DNA of 64,000 nucleotides from Otatea glauca (lineage: Eukaryota > Streptophyta > Magnoliopsida > Poales > Poaceae): contig CM070730.1 in NCBI GenBank assembly GCA_036346275.1, forward strand, positions 45,740,918 through 45,804,917, written 5' to 3'. Position 1 is the first letter of the stretch. Each line of letters opens with the position of its first letter. A program made the translations under genes and the position numbers. The notes under the pieces are model-generated. The model made no database searches. It worked only from the letters and a program-made list of their open reading frames with translations, and was not told where the DNA came from. This document shows, in pieces, positions 46,119-57,525 of the stretch.

Positions 46119-46250
46119 TGTTAAAGAAGAGATGTTTTTGCTATTCATGACTATATTGATTATTTAGTGTGTGTGTGTACACATGTGGAAGCGCTATTCT
46201 GCACTCAAGTGTAGAATAGTTATTCTACATGTCGGTCGAACGAGTTCGTC

Positions 46251-47155
46251 CTAACCTTCTTACGCACACCTACTGATGAGGACATCACTTCCTTCGATAC
46301 ACACAATACTCCTCTACAAGATGCTAGGCAAGGACCTCTAACGAGGGCATGTGCACAACAATTGAAGTATCAGGTGAGCTCGTTTCTAGGAGTTCATAAT
46401 TTTTCTATTGAGGATGGATTGCTACCTAAGTCATGTGATGTTATTATACTCAGGAACCAAGGTGAGGGGAGTAGCACTCTACCACAATAAGTCTAGGCCG
46501 ACCCTACTTCAATTCTAGTTCAATTTGTAGTCAGTCTGACAGCTCTGATTTAAAATAATCATAACTTTCGCATACTGAGTCCGTTGGAGGTGTTTGAGTA
46601 CTTAATTGAAAGCTTAGATGAGACCTTTCCTATGGATCTGGCCCCACCATCAGATTCACTGTCTACATATCACAATTGTTAAAAAGAGGTGTTGCATCAC
46701 TTGTTAGGTCAACTTGGGCCTTGTATTGGTGTTCGGATCCAAGCTCAGGTTGTGTGCACCCCACCCCCTATTTGTGCACAACCCTAGGACAGCTCCTCCT
46801 TCATCACCTCCTTATAACCCTTGTGGCCGTCACTTTTAGTCCTTAGTCTTGTTTAGATTGTTTTTTTGTTCAGAAAACATCACTTGTGTATTTGTGTCGA
46901 CTAGACCAACTACGACGACTTCAGGCCTCTCATTATTCAATAAAATTTCATCTTCCATCCTCCAATTGAGATTGCGGTTATTTCTTTCTTGCTTGGTTCT
47001 TGATTGCTTGCAGGAAAGGTCAACTGTGTTGGGCACAGTTGATAACGACAAAGGGTGTGGTGTAGTGATTGCAGGACAGACTTGATCATCTCAGTCAAGT
47101 AGCCTCGTCGTCAACATCACATCGATCAATCGTAGTTATCCCTCTCATAAGAAGA
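46251..47155 (+). pseudogene. gypsy polyprotein C-terminus plus LTR-like sequence, inserted in the left arm
   Basis: An open plus-strand frame from about 46270 reads ...RQGPLTRACARQLKYQVSSF... and ends at TAA near 46488, matching the C-terminal GPxTRxRARQL tail of gypsy polyproteins. LTR-like non-coding sequence follows to about 47155, including GATAATCATAACTTTCGCAT-type words. It is absent from the right inverted arm, so it is a secondary insertion or capture. Confidence 0.5.
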
Positions 47156-47291
47156 TCGGTCTAAATCTTTTCATCATCTACTTCGTGTGTTGACTAAACC
47201 TATCAATTATGTGGCTAATTAACTAATAAATACGGTTTCTTGTTTGCACTATAATCTTTTTTCTTTGATTTAGCCATAACTTTTTAGAGAA

Positions 47292-47668
47292 AAGTCAATA
47301 TAACACCCTAAACTTTTCTCAAAAGTTCATCCAACATTTTAAACTTTGAAACCGATTATCTAGTACCTCGCATCCTAAACTTTGAAACCGGTTATCTAGC
47401 ACCCTGAACTTTCCAATCACATTCATTTAACACCTTAAATGAACGTGATTGGAAAGTTCAGGGTGCTAGATAACCAATTTCAAAGTTTGGGGTGTCAGAC
47501 GGACTTTTGAGCAAAGTTCAAAGTGTTATATGGACTTTCCCCCTACAAAACCAGCTTAGAGTGTTAAACGAATGGGATTGGAAGTTTGGAGTGCTAGATA
47601 ACTGATTTTAATGTTTAGGGTGTTGGACGGACTTTTGACCAAAGTTTAGGGTGTTATATGGACTTTTC
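47292..47668. mobile_element. Fold-back MITE inside the left inverted arm
   Basis: The ends are AAAAGTCAATATAACACCCT and, inverted, AAAAGTCCATATAACACCCT. Inside, GTGCTAGATAACC and TTTCAAAGTTT words alternate in both orientations, with a central palindrome AATGAACGTGATTGGAAAGTTCA-like half. The right inverted arm lacks it (continuous AACTTTTTATTGACAG on its minus strand), confirming insertion. Target duplication unclear. Confidence 0.7.
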
Positions 47669-47987
47669 CTATAATTATTGGTAGCTTCGATTCACGAACA
47701 GTTTTCACTAGTAACTTACTGACGACTTGACTAATATAATGATATAAGTCTTGCCAATAAATGCCACACGAATTAGATTTTACTGCCAATTGAACATCAA
47801 TTTACTGAATGTGTTATTAGATTTTACTGTTGCACAAGCTCCACAGGCTGCTGAACCCTTGGAATATCACCAGAGAACAAGTTGATGGCATGACAGTAAA
47901 ATCTAACAACATATCTAGTAAATTGGATTGCATTTGACAGTAACTTTGGTTCGTTTTGTATTGCCGCTATGACACGGCCATAATGCA

Positions 47988-49331
47988 CTAAGAAGAGGTT
48001 CGGTGGTAAATTCTCAAGATGTGAACAGTAATTTGCAGTACATTTGGCAGTAAAATCTATCACAAGGTCACTATCTTGTTTGTTGCAATGCAGACGAGCT
48101 TGATGCCATCTTTGAGGATGATGTGCTGAGGTATTGGGATGAGATGGAATTACCTAAGAACAAGATAGAAGAAAGCGAGAAGTTGTTGCCGCTGTTGTTT
48201 TACAGTGAGAAGGGAGCGACCTCCAAGATCATGGGAGCAAACCATATTAGATCAGAGAGGAGGACCACTTGGAAGTTGGGAGCAAGTTAAGAACAACAAG
48301 ATACATATATAATTGTTGTATGAGATACTACCAAAAGTTTCATCAGTACTCACAAGCTAGTACGTCTAGGCACCAGCTAGTCATTTCCTACCAGGGTTAG
48401 CAATATCGATTTAGGGATGAAAATTAGAGATAGGCCGGTAGCGGTTTTTGTCGATTATAGAGGAAAACGGTTTGCAAAGTCAAACTGAGGCAAAAAATCC
48501 TAAAAATCGAGCGGTATGGTCGATAATCGGCTAGTTTCTGTTGATTATCAAATGATTTTCAGGGAAAATTGGCAACCGAATTGAAAATGCAAAAAAAGGA
48601 AAAATGGGAAAAATTGCTGAAAATGGTGGAAAATTAGTAAAAAGTGATAAAGGCCCAAAAAATCAGGAAAATGTTAGAAATGCATAAAATAATATGATAA
48701 AATATGATAAAATTCTAGCATGACATTTCCTACATTTTAAGACAACGTCAAGTTGTAAACTACACATTTCGCAATAATAGCATAGCTATGGAAAAATATG
48801 AAAAAATATGGGAAATTTTGGCATGACCTTTGCTATATTTTAGACAATATGAAGTTGTGAAGAGGGCATTTAGCAATAATATCTCAATAAATAACATTCA
48901 TTTCAACATCATTCGCGAATCAATCCAACAAGTCCATATTTCAATAATATTCATTTCAATAGCATGGCATATGACATTTGAATTCAATATTTCTCACCCA
49001 AAATAAATGTTCGCACTTGGCATAGCTTTGTCGTCCTTCCATTGTCACTTATATGCCATGTTGGACCTATATGAACGCTATGTTATTAAAAAATCAAGTT
49101 GCAATGAAATGAAACATATAAATGAAACATTATCTTTGGGGCTACGGGTAGTATTTTGGCTATACACTTGGTTGGCCATGTTTTACTCCTCTGTGGACAA
49201 CATCAGCAATCCTTGTGTATCTTGCAACTCTACATTGTATTCGTACCAGCTTTGCCCCATCCATGGTCTAGTTGTTTGCCACTGTTGGTACAACATGACA
49301 TAAAATTCAGGGTCTTTGAAAGGACAGGGGA
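47988..49331. other. Interior of inverted structure, possible hAT-like left end
   Basis: At 48392 a CAGGGTTAGCAATATCG start is followed by CGATAATCGGC-type words, resembling a hAT terminus; a similar inverted end CAGGGTTTACATCGG occurs at 54754. The flanking 8-mers differ (TTTCCTAC versus CCTCCGAT), so a single element is not proven. The plus frame 49007-49303 and minus frame 49183-49635 overlap and have no domain. Confidence 0.35.
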
Positions 49332-49959
49332 TGTCGCCTAGAGGGGGGTGAATAGGCGAATTAAAATATTTAAAACTAAATGCAGCGGAATAAAAAAATT
49401 TGCAGCTAAATAAAATCTCCCGAGGGTCTAAGTCCGGAGTGTCCGGGATTTTTATCCGGATACTCCGAAATGCCGGATCTGTCCGGTCAGAGTCCGGATA
49501 CTTGGATTGGATCCAGGGACTCGGCCGAGTGTCGGGACTTATCTCCGGATACTCCGAAATGTCCGGACTATCCGGGTTCAGAAGTCCGGATACTCCGGAT
49601 TTAAGACCTCGAAATAAGATTTTAAATCCCTGCAATTTTTCAACAATCTACTTGAATACAAAAGTTTAAATGCTATCAGGTACTTGGGGATGATGTAGAT
49701 CTAGAGCCAAACACAACAGGAGAGTAGATCGGGCAATTTCAAGATTCAAAAATAAATACTAAAGCAAGAGTAAGAAGCAAACTTGGAGACGATGATTTTT
49801 CACCCGAAGTTCGGATCCTTGAGGGGATCCTACGTCTCCGTTGAGGCGGCTCGGTCACACTTGAGCTGGGGTCTCTTTCAACCCTCTTCCTCCCGGTGTT
49901 GCACAAATGCACTCGCCAGTCTTCTCTCCTTTGATTCCTTCCCTTACGGAGGCGGAACC

Positions 49960-52808
49960 TGTCGGGACCCGGATTTGCAAATCCGAAACCCTCTGTGTAT
50001 ATTGTACTAGTCCAGGATCATGTTAGTGCACACAGTGGAAACATAGATGAAATATCATTCCATACAACGAATTAACTAAGAAGAAGCAATTTAATATTAA
50101 ATAAATCAAACGACCTTATGATCAATGTTTACACCATTACGCATTAAGTGTTTAAGAAACAAATACTATTGCAGCGGAAAAGATAACTTGAGCCATTCGA
50201 CATGCCACAGGCAATCGTCTGGGAAACGCCTTCCTAATCCACGTAGTCTTCATAGAATTCCTCCTCATGATATTCATTATCTCCTTGAAAGAATCGATCA
50301 ACAAGGGCATAAAGCCGTGAGTACAAAGGTACTCAGCAAGCCGTAGGGAATTGATGCAATATATTCATGCACGGCTTGACAAGGATGGCTATATAGTTCT
50401 TTTGCAGAAAGCAATACTTGAATTGAAATACAATAAATAGATTGAAAGCATATTTAAGAAAGCCTACATAAATGATTGATAGATCAATGATAGAAAACAA
50501 AACAACAGTGAACTCCCCGTTCACATCCCAACAATTCCACATTTTATGAAACACTCTATACCCCGTGTGAAATTCCCGGGCTTTGTCCATGACCGCGGAC
50601 ACGGCTATTCGAATAGTTTTACACTCTGCAGAGGTTGTACAACTTTATCCACAAGACATGAACATCTCTTTGTGCAAATGTTACTAACACACTTCCTTTG
50701 GTGTGTCGCAGAGATATCATGACAAAGCCTTTACAATGCACTGTCTAAGCTCGGTACTGCCCGCTAAGGTTTCGCCCATTAGGGCCCCCTCTTGCGCCTT
50801 GCGAATTTACCCGTCCATCCCGGAACCCACACCACCAACTGGCAGTACTCAAGGCTAGACATTGCAAATTAATCAGCTAGGTCTGTCCCATTCGGACATG
50901 CGGTAGTGCAGTTAGGCCAGTTCAATGGCGCACAAGATTAAGTCCTTAACTTGTCTCGTGCAAGACATCCACATCCCAATGTGCTAGAAAGCACCCCTTT
51001 ATCGCACGATCACTTGCGAGGGAAAACAATTCGTTCAACCAAGACCAATGGCAAACCCCGCCATGGTACAACAAATTTTACAATAGTGGCTAACGGCCAC
51101 GATTCAATATCTCATTAAGTCAAGATTAACATTATTCAACATGGGACATGAATCCCAACATATATATAAGCATGTCTAAGCATAACTACGATAACCCAGG
51201 GTTGGTGTAATAATTATGTCCAACTAATAATGTCCCAACCTAGGTCTAACAATGGATACATGGCATACAACTAATCAAGGTGGCATGATGTCAACTAGGT
51301 ATACATCTACTCCCATTAAATAAGCATTGATACACAAAATAGCATGCAATTGTAATAAAGTAAATTACTTTTACAAACATAGGATCAATATGATCAAAGG
51401 ATTACGACTTGCCTTGTTGATCCAGTCTTTGAGTCTTGGTCTTCAAAGTCTTCGTTTGCTCCCTCTGAATTAGCGTCTACCGGAAAAGAAGCAACGAAAC
51501 CAAATAAATACAAAACAGAGACTCAAACAAGCTCAAAACTGAAAATAAATGGCTCTGGAAGATAGATCTTGATTTTAGAAAAATTTAGAAACTTGAATCG
51601 CCTCAATTGGAGTTCGTATGAGCGAGAACAGGCCTCCGAAAAATTAAATTCAGAGAAAATACAGAAAATCGAGAAAATCGGAATTTTCGGATTTATTTTA
51701 TCGGAAAAGGATTTATTGCGCAATCGCCGACGTCATCGGGTTCACGGTGGACTCGGTCCCGGCGCGGCTCGGTTCACCGTGCACCGCGCGACGGCCGACG
51801 CGTCATCGACGCGAAGCGACTTCGGCCGACGCAGCGGCCGACGCAGCGGCCACGCGTCGCGCATCCGCAACTTCGCCCGTCGGACGGCGAAGCGATCTTT
51901 GCGGCGGGGTGACGCGGCGCGATCGTGGCGTCCGTCGAAGATCGGACGGCGAGCGCGATCGGCCGGAGGTCGACGGCGAGGCGGTGGCGCGAGCTTCACG
52001 AGGCGAGAAGAAGACCGCAAGCGGCGGAGGAGGGCGGTTCGGCGAAGACAAAGCGGACGGCAGAGGCGACGCGGCGGTCTCGGCGAGCAAACGGCGGCGG
52101 CGAAGACGCACCGGAGTGGCGGCGGCGGAAAAGGCTTCGACGGCAACGGCGGAGCGGGCGGCGAAGCTCGCGCGGCGCAACGGCGGCGTCTCGGGCAGCG
52201 AGAGCGGGGCAAAAGAAGCAGCGGCGCGAGGATCCTCAGGAGGCGCGCGGCACGACTTTTATAGCCCTCGGAAGGCGTGCCCGACCCGGAGACCGAGAGC
52301 GGCGCGCGGCGGCGACAGGACTCGGCGGCGGCGCTAGGGTTTCGCGGCGCGACGTGGCGCATCTCAACCGTCCACGCGTCGTCCATCCGACGGCGGTGGC
52401 CTTGCGGCCGGGCCGCGCCGCGAGGGAAAATGAGCAGCGAAACGGGCGAGGCAAAGCGCGGGCCGAGGCGAGGCGGAAGAAGAATTGGGCGGAAAGATTC
52501 GGCCCAGAAGGGTTTTTAGAAATAAAAATCATTTTTCGATTAAGTAAAATCCAGAAATCCGAATAAATGCAAATAAATTCAAATAAATATCAAATAAATT
52601 CAGAAAAATCCCCAAAAATACAGAAAAATTCCTTGGAGCACAATGAACCCAACTAAAACTGAAAATCTTTAGTTTGATGAATAGTTTAGTCAAATTAAAT
52701 CCTTTCATTAATAGGAAAATTCAAATTAAGCTCAAATTAATTCAAGAAAATGCAAATGGCTTATTTTTGAATTCAAATATTCCAAAACTCAAATTTTGGG
52801 ATGTTACA
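49960..52808 (-). mobile_element. Solo LTR of a gypsy chromovirus family (2849 bp)
   Basis: In element sense it starts TGTAACATCCCAAAAT, the same start as the 12-kb gypsy element, and ends ...GGGTCCCGACA. It is flanked by a perfect 5-bp duplication GAACC (49955-49959 and 52809-52813). It has no internal region, primer site or coding domains, so it arose by LTR-LTR recombination. It shares with 31588-34758 a conserved block (50570-50980) and a CpG-rich promoter segment (51720-52500), but elsewhere is diverged: a related, different family. Confidence 0.92.
52257..52263 (-). promoter_or_regulatory. TATA box of the solo LTR
   Basis: TATAAAA on the minus strand at the edge of a strongly CpG-rich block. 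The position matches the TATTTAA of the related gypsy LTRs. Confidence 0.5.
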
Positions 52809-53930
52809 GAACCGGCCTTCACAAACTTCCCACGGCCAACCACACAAAGCTCCGGTGGCTCGTAGGCGACCTCCTAGCCGTCTAGTAGTCCTCAACCTCC
52901 AAGAGTAACAAATGCTCACGAAGAACAAGCTTGAAGATGAAATCAAGTGCTCAACAACTCAAAACTCACTCAACCTAGCACCTCACTTCTCAAACTTTTC
53001 CCAACCCTTCTCACCAAGGGGATCACTTAGATCTAAGGGTAAAGAGGTGTTTTGGGGGGCTCAAGAACAGGGTATAGCACCTCTAATCAGTGGGATCACC
53101 GCCTCTTTGAAGTGGGGAAGAAGGGGGCTTTAAATAGATGTCCCAAAAAAACTAGCCGTTGGAAACAGCTGTGCACAACCCGGAGACTCCGGAAAAAAAC
53201 CCCAGATACTCTGGATTATCTGAGAACAGCCACCGAGGGTGTCAACCCGGAGTGTCCGGATTGAATATCCGGATACTCCGGATTGCTTCTGGCAGCCCAC
53301 GAAAACGAGCATAACTTTTGACTCGGACTCGATTTGAGAGATCTTGGACTCTACCGAAAGCTAAGAACGAGGGCTACACAACCAACAAGGTCTCACTACC
53401 CAAAACTCAAAGGATAAACACAGATATCACAAAAATCCAAGGAGACCTACAACCCTCACTTTTGGCACCACCAACATCACTCTCTTTCTAAGATTCACAA
53501 GGATGGATCACTTGAGCACTTGACACATCTAAAAGTCATTCGACATCGCATCCCTCTTAATAGTACGGCAATCCTTAGACTCAAATTAAATCAAAGATAA
53601 TATAAGTCTAGAAATAGTCACTTGCCGTCTTCTTTCTTAATGTCGATGCATGAAGACTTTCACCATATAATTGATGACATCTTCACCTTGTCCAACTCGA
53701 CTCGATTCACCTCATGAGACTCTCGTCCATCAACCTTGACTTGATCATCCTCTCTGACGATCTCCACGCCAAGTCGATCTTGACTTAGTCCTCAACTCTT
53801 GGTGACACCACCGTCTTGTTGACCTCGGCTTAACGATCATCCTCCAAGATATCTTGGTCATCATACACATACGGGACCTAATTCTTTCCAAATTACTCAT
53901 GAAAGACATTAGTCCCAAAAGCTCAATAGA

Positions 53931-54974
53931 TATGAATAAATTGATATTTGTGAACAGTTGATTTCAACAAGTGTTTCATATAAGGAAGCACAACATAAAT
54001 GGAAACACTTGACATAAGAAATGTTCTCTACTAAGTACATCATGATGAATATGTAATTGATCTATATGCACTAGAGAGATATATAATTGCCAATATGATG
54101 AATCAATTAAATCATGGCAAAGATCACAGTCTTTACTTAAATGAAGCACATGATAGAATATACACGAATTGTACATGTGCAAATAATATTTGGAATAAGA
54201 GTAAATATGTGATCCAACACTAGATTAAACTTCACTAAGAGAATTGCATGAGAAGATATACAACTAAAACATGCATGCACCAAGTCAATCTATAGCAATA
54301 TGAAGTTTAACTCTAGTTAATACATGCATACTAAAAACAAAGTACATAATGAACTCAAATGAATATATATGCACAAATAAATATGACATGAACCAATGTG
54401 CATATATATAATCAACATGCTACTTGGAGTTCACTATGCATTTACACAAAAGGAATGCAATAACAAATATAGAAGAGATACCAAAATTACATACCTTATC
54501 TTTGCTTAACCATCCCACTTGATTTTCCTCTAAAAGATGAGACTGATACTTAACTAGGCAATAACCAATTTGAGTGTGCCGATCTAGGTAAAAAAATCGA
54601 ACAATATCGGTCAAATCAATCGGTTTTCGTTATTTTCCACCGCTTTTGACCGTCGAATTCAAAAAATTTAACTTTATAATTTGTTCAATTTCTACCGATT
54701 TTCGATATCAACAGGGTGACTATTTTCTAACTCGGTTCACCGATGTAAACCCTGCCTCCGATGACACCGGCGACTCCACACCTAAAAGCAAACACAAGCC
54801 CTAGCTAGCTGGATAAGAGGAGCATGCATGCGTGTACTACATATACGTGTTTTGTAATTATGCATCAGCTAAAAGTCTGCATTCGTTTAGAAGTGTAATC
54901 AGTTGTGAGATCAATCGCGTGCATGTGCAATTTATGGTCACCTCTTTAGATTTTACCGTCACATTATGGTCGTG
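53931..54974. other. AT-rich interior, possible hAT-like right end
   Basis: AT-rich with ATGCACATATATATA-type words; no gene. The segment 54580-54754 has ATCGGTTTTCG-type words and ends AAACCCTG at 54754, a possible hAT terminus paired with 48392. Confidence 0.3.
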
Positions 54975-55478
54975 TGATAGCGGTAATACGAAGTAGAAAA
55001 AATTATGGCCAAATGCACTTCAATTTACCAGACGTGTTGTTAGATTTTTAATGTCATGCTGGCAACTCATTCTCCGGTAATATTCCAAGGGGTTTTAGCA
55101 GCCTGTGGAGCTTGTGAATCAATAAAATCTAACAATAAATTCAGCAAATTGGTGTTCATTTGACAGTAAAATCCTATTTATGTGGCAGTTATTAGCGAGA
55201 CTTATAACATTTTGTTTCTCTCATTGTCAGTAAGCTACAGGTGAAAATCGTTTATGAATCGGAGCTGTCAATAAAAAGTTATGGTTAAATCAATGAAATA
55301 AAGATTCTAGTACAAACAAGGACTAGATTTACTAGTTAGTTGGCTACGTAAGTGATAGGCTTAGCCAACACACAAAGTTGATGTACGTAGGACGGTTTGA
55401 ACGCGCACGTATAGAATAACTATTTTATACTTGGTGCGGAATAGCACTTTCGTATGTGTATATATATATATGAAAAAT

Positions 55479-55760
55479 ACATTCTACTCCTGAGAGTAGT
55501 TAATCCCACCTTTGATATACTACCTAAACGAACTTGAAATACTCCTTTATCACTTTGGATACACTCATATACTAATTATAAGATACTCCAATATGAACCA
55601 CATGAAAAAATGACGAAGGAGTCCATAGTTTTAGCGTATTTTGTAAATACCTTTATATACGCACATGAAAAGGAGTAAATTTAAAAAAATATATAATACC
55701 TCGAAAAAATGTACATACCAAATAGATAGTCTTATATACTCGTATATTATATGTACATAC
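55479..55760. other. Short AT-rich spacer
   Basis: AT-rich, with repeated TACTCC/GGAGTA words; no gene seen. Confidence 0.3.
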
Positions 55761-56767
55761 TGTTGGAAAATTAGCATGGCATAACATTAATTTAATTCCA
55801 AAGATACGCAATAAGAACATGAAGATAAATATTGCGTCTACAACATGGTTACTAGCAGCCAGCAAATTGACAAAACATGCTAGTAAAGAAAACATACCTA
55901 CAGATGCTAGATAGCCCAAAAGATACATAGATGTAAACAAAACTATCATAGCAGTATGCATTCTCAATAGATCTAATCACAAAAGGGATCACTTGGACCA
56001 AGAACAACTTAGTCCAGAGCACTCACTGAGGGCTTGATGAAGAACATGAAGCAGTGCAGAAGCGATTCGATACAATGATGAAAACGAGCAGTCGCGCGGT
56101 GAAGCGCTTCCCAGAAACCTGATCGCCGGTCTCCCGTGCAGGGCGTCAAATGGCCGGCGTCGGATCGGAGACATTGCTCTCCCTCACGCCCGTTGCACGA
56201 CGGACGAAGGGATGGAATGGCTCCGAAGGCTGCAAGCACCGAGGAAGCAGAGATCGCCTAAGAGAACGAGATGAATTTATGTCGCATATCTTCTCACGAA
56301 CAGGGACGCCTCCCTTAAGAAACTGCGAACCGAAAACTACCTCGCGAAAAAACAGCCGAACTGCCACGATTTTAGGAACCGCCCCCTAGAATCTCGCAAT
56401 GTGGGCGAACGGACTAACCGCACAAAACGCGTCGTCTCCTAAGTCCGCGATGCCGCGTCGTGATCGAGGTGTAAGGTGATGTGGCATAGCCGGTACACGT
56501 GGCAAAAAGGTTAAGTACACTTAGCACGTCTCAGTCACGATCGCGCATCGTCACGCGCACGTGCGTACGTGTGTGTACATAGCATAGCAAGGCCAACCAT
56601 GTGTACCTCTAGCCTTGCCACCAACTCATACTGGAGTCCATGCATGAACTCCCCTTATAAGTTGGTTGCACTCTACCTACCTAAGCAATATGGTACTAAA
56701 GACCATACACTCAACTCAACACCCCTTTGACTTCTTCCATTGAATTAATTCAGCATTAATTCCAACA
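55761..56767 (-). repeat. 3' LTR of the second copia element
   Basis: 1007 bp with inverted TGTTGGAA/TTCCAACA ends. In element sense it starts TGTTGGAATTAATGC and directly follows a polypurine tract. The partner LTR is absent, so no TSD test is possible. Confidence 0.7.
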
Positions 56768-57525
56768 ATCCCCACCAAGAAGTCAAAGTCTGCAAGAAAA
56801 ACTTCCCAACACTTTTAATATACCGGTTTTACAGTGTACACCTGTCCCAGGTTGAGCTACACCTAGCACAACAAGATCCACTTACTTACAACTATGCAAT
56901 AGCCGAAGCCTTGAATTGCCAGTCTTGTGCAAGCAAGGTTCACTTGAAGGCATCACCAATACTAGGCCGCCTAGAGCCATGCATACGGTTTGGAGCATTG
57001 CGGTCATGCTCCCGTGCCCTTTCATGAGCTTATTAGAGATTACCCAAATCTCATAGACTGCGACCTCACAATCTAGCTCACATGGTGTGTTCTTTCGAGT
57101 GTACTCTGCAGGATCGTACCTCGCCATAAAAATAGGACTCAGAACACATTAAGACGTAAAAGTCATCCTCTCATGCAGTACTTGAGAGTACGCATCTCCT
57201 AACAGGAAAAAAGTAAGTACGAATGTACTCTCCAGTTACCCTGATAGTTTGTTTTTCTCCTCACCTACTTCACGGGATCTTCGTTCATATAGGCTGGGTT
57301 TCCACTGTGGAGCAACTCAGGTGGGTCTCAAACCAATTTCCCTCAATGCTCCATCTATCACTGCACATGATAGTCCCTTCGTAAAAGGGTCCGCCAGGTT
57401 TTTAGATGTATTAATATAATCTAGAGCGATCACTCCAGTATTTCTCAAATTCCTGACGGATTTGATTCACCGTTTCACATGTCTTGAGGACTTCAAATTA
57501 TCTTTTGCACTCTTAACCTTAGTGA

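Larger units (their letters stand above)
29842..46165 (-). mobile_element. Decayed Ty1-copia retrotransposon, split by gypsy and Helitron insertions
   Basis: The minus-strand element has a 3' LTR at 29842-29964 (123 bp; begins TGTTAAGTTTGTG in element sense, preceded by the purine run AAAAGGGGGTG). Its 5' LTR begins at 46119 and is truncated near 46165. A tRNA-Met-type primer-binding site TGGTATCAAAGC is at 46118-46107. Between lie degraded gag, pre-integrase and RT pieces. Interruptions are the gypsy element 31588-43549 and the Helitron-like 44241-44684. Without them the element is about 3.9 kb. No intact frame remains and the integrase core appears deleted. Confidence 0.8.
49332..53930. mobile_element. 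Unclassified LTR-type element fragment interrupted by a solo LTR
   Basis: It begins TGTCGCCTAGAGGGGGGTG at 49332, a start seen in grass LTR sequences. Words TCCGGATACTCCGGA and CGGAGTGTCCGG recur on both sides of the solo LTR (49434-49600 and 53180-53282), showing the two flanks were once contiguous. Near 53900 GAAAGACATTAGTCCC lies close to where I would expect an LTR-internal transition. The right end and TSD were not resolved, and no coding domain is present. Confidence 0.4.
46165..55478. repeat. Large inverted-repeat structure, two ~500-bp arms about 7 kb apart
   Basis: The left arm is in pieces (about 46170-46250, 47180-47291, 47669-47987) and matches, reversed and in order, the right arm 55478-54975. 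Shared words include GCTATTC(T/C)GCAC, AATAGTTATTCTA, GTGTGTTG(A/G)CTAA, AGTAA(C/G)(T/C)TACTGAC, GACAGTAAAAT(C)CTA, GAGCTTGTG/CACAAGCTCC, CAGGCTGCT and CACG(G/A)CCATAATG. The left end cuts the copia 5' LTR. The arms could be long terminal inverted repeats of a MULE or fold-back element, or two opposite insertions. No clear target duplication was found. Confidence 0.65.

Noticed and set aside
51569..52566. Large overlapping Arg-rich ORFs of about 200 codons on both strands
   Set aside because: They lie in the CpG-rich promoter block of a solo LTR; high GC removes stop codons in all frames and no domain is visible.
48392..54754. A single 6.4-kb hAT element defined by CAGGGTT ends
   Set aside because: The ends look hAT-like but the flanking 8-mers do not match and the interior is composite; kept only as a note.
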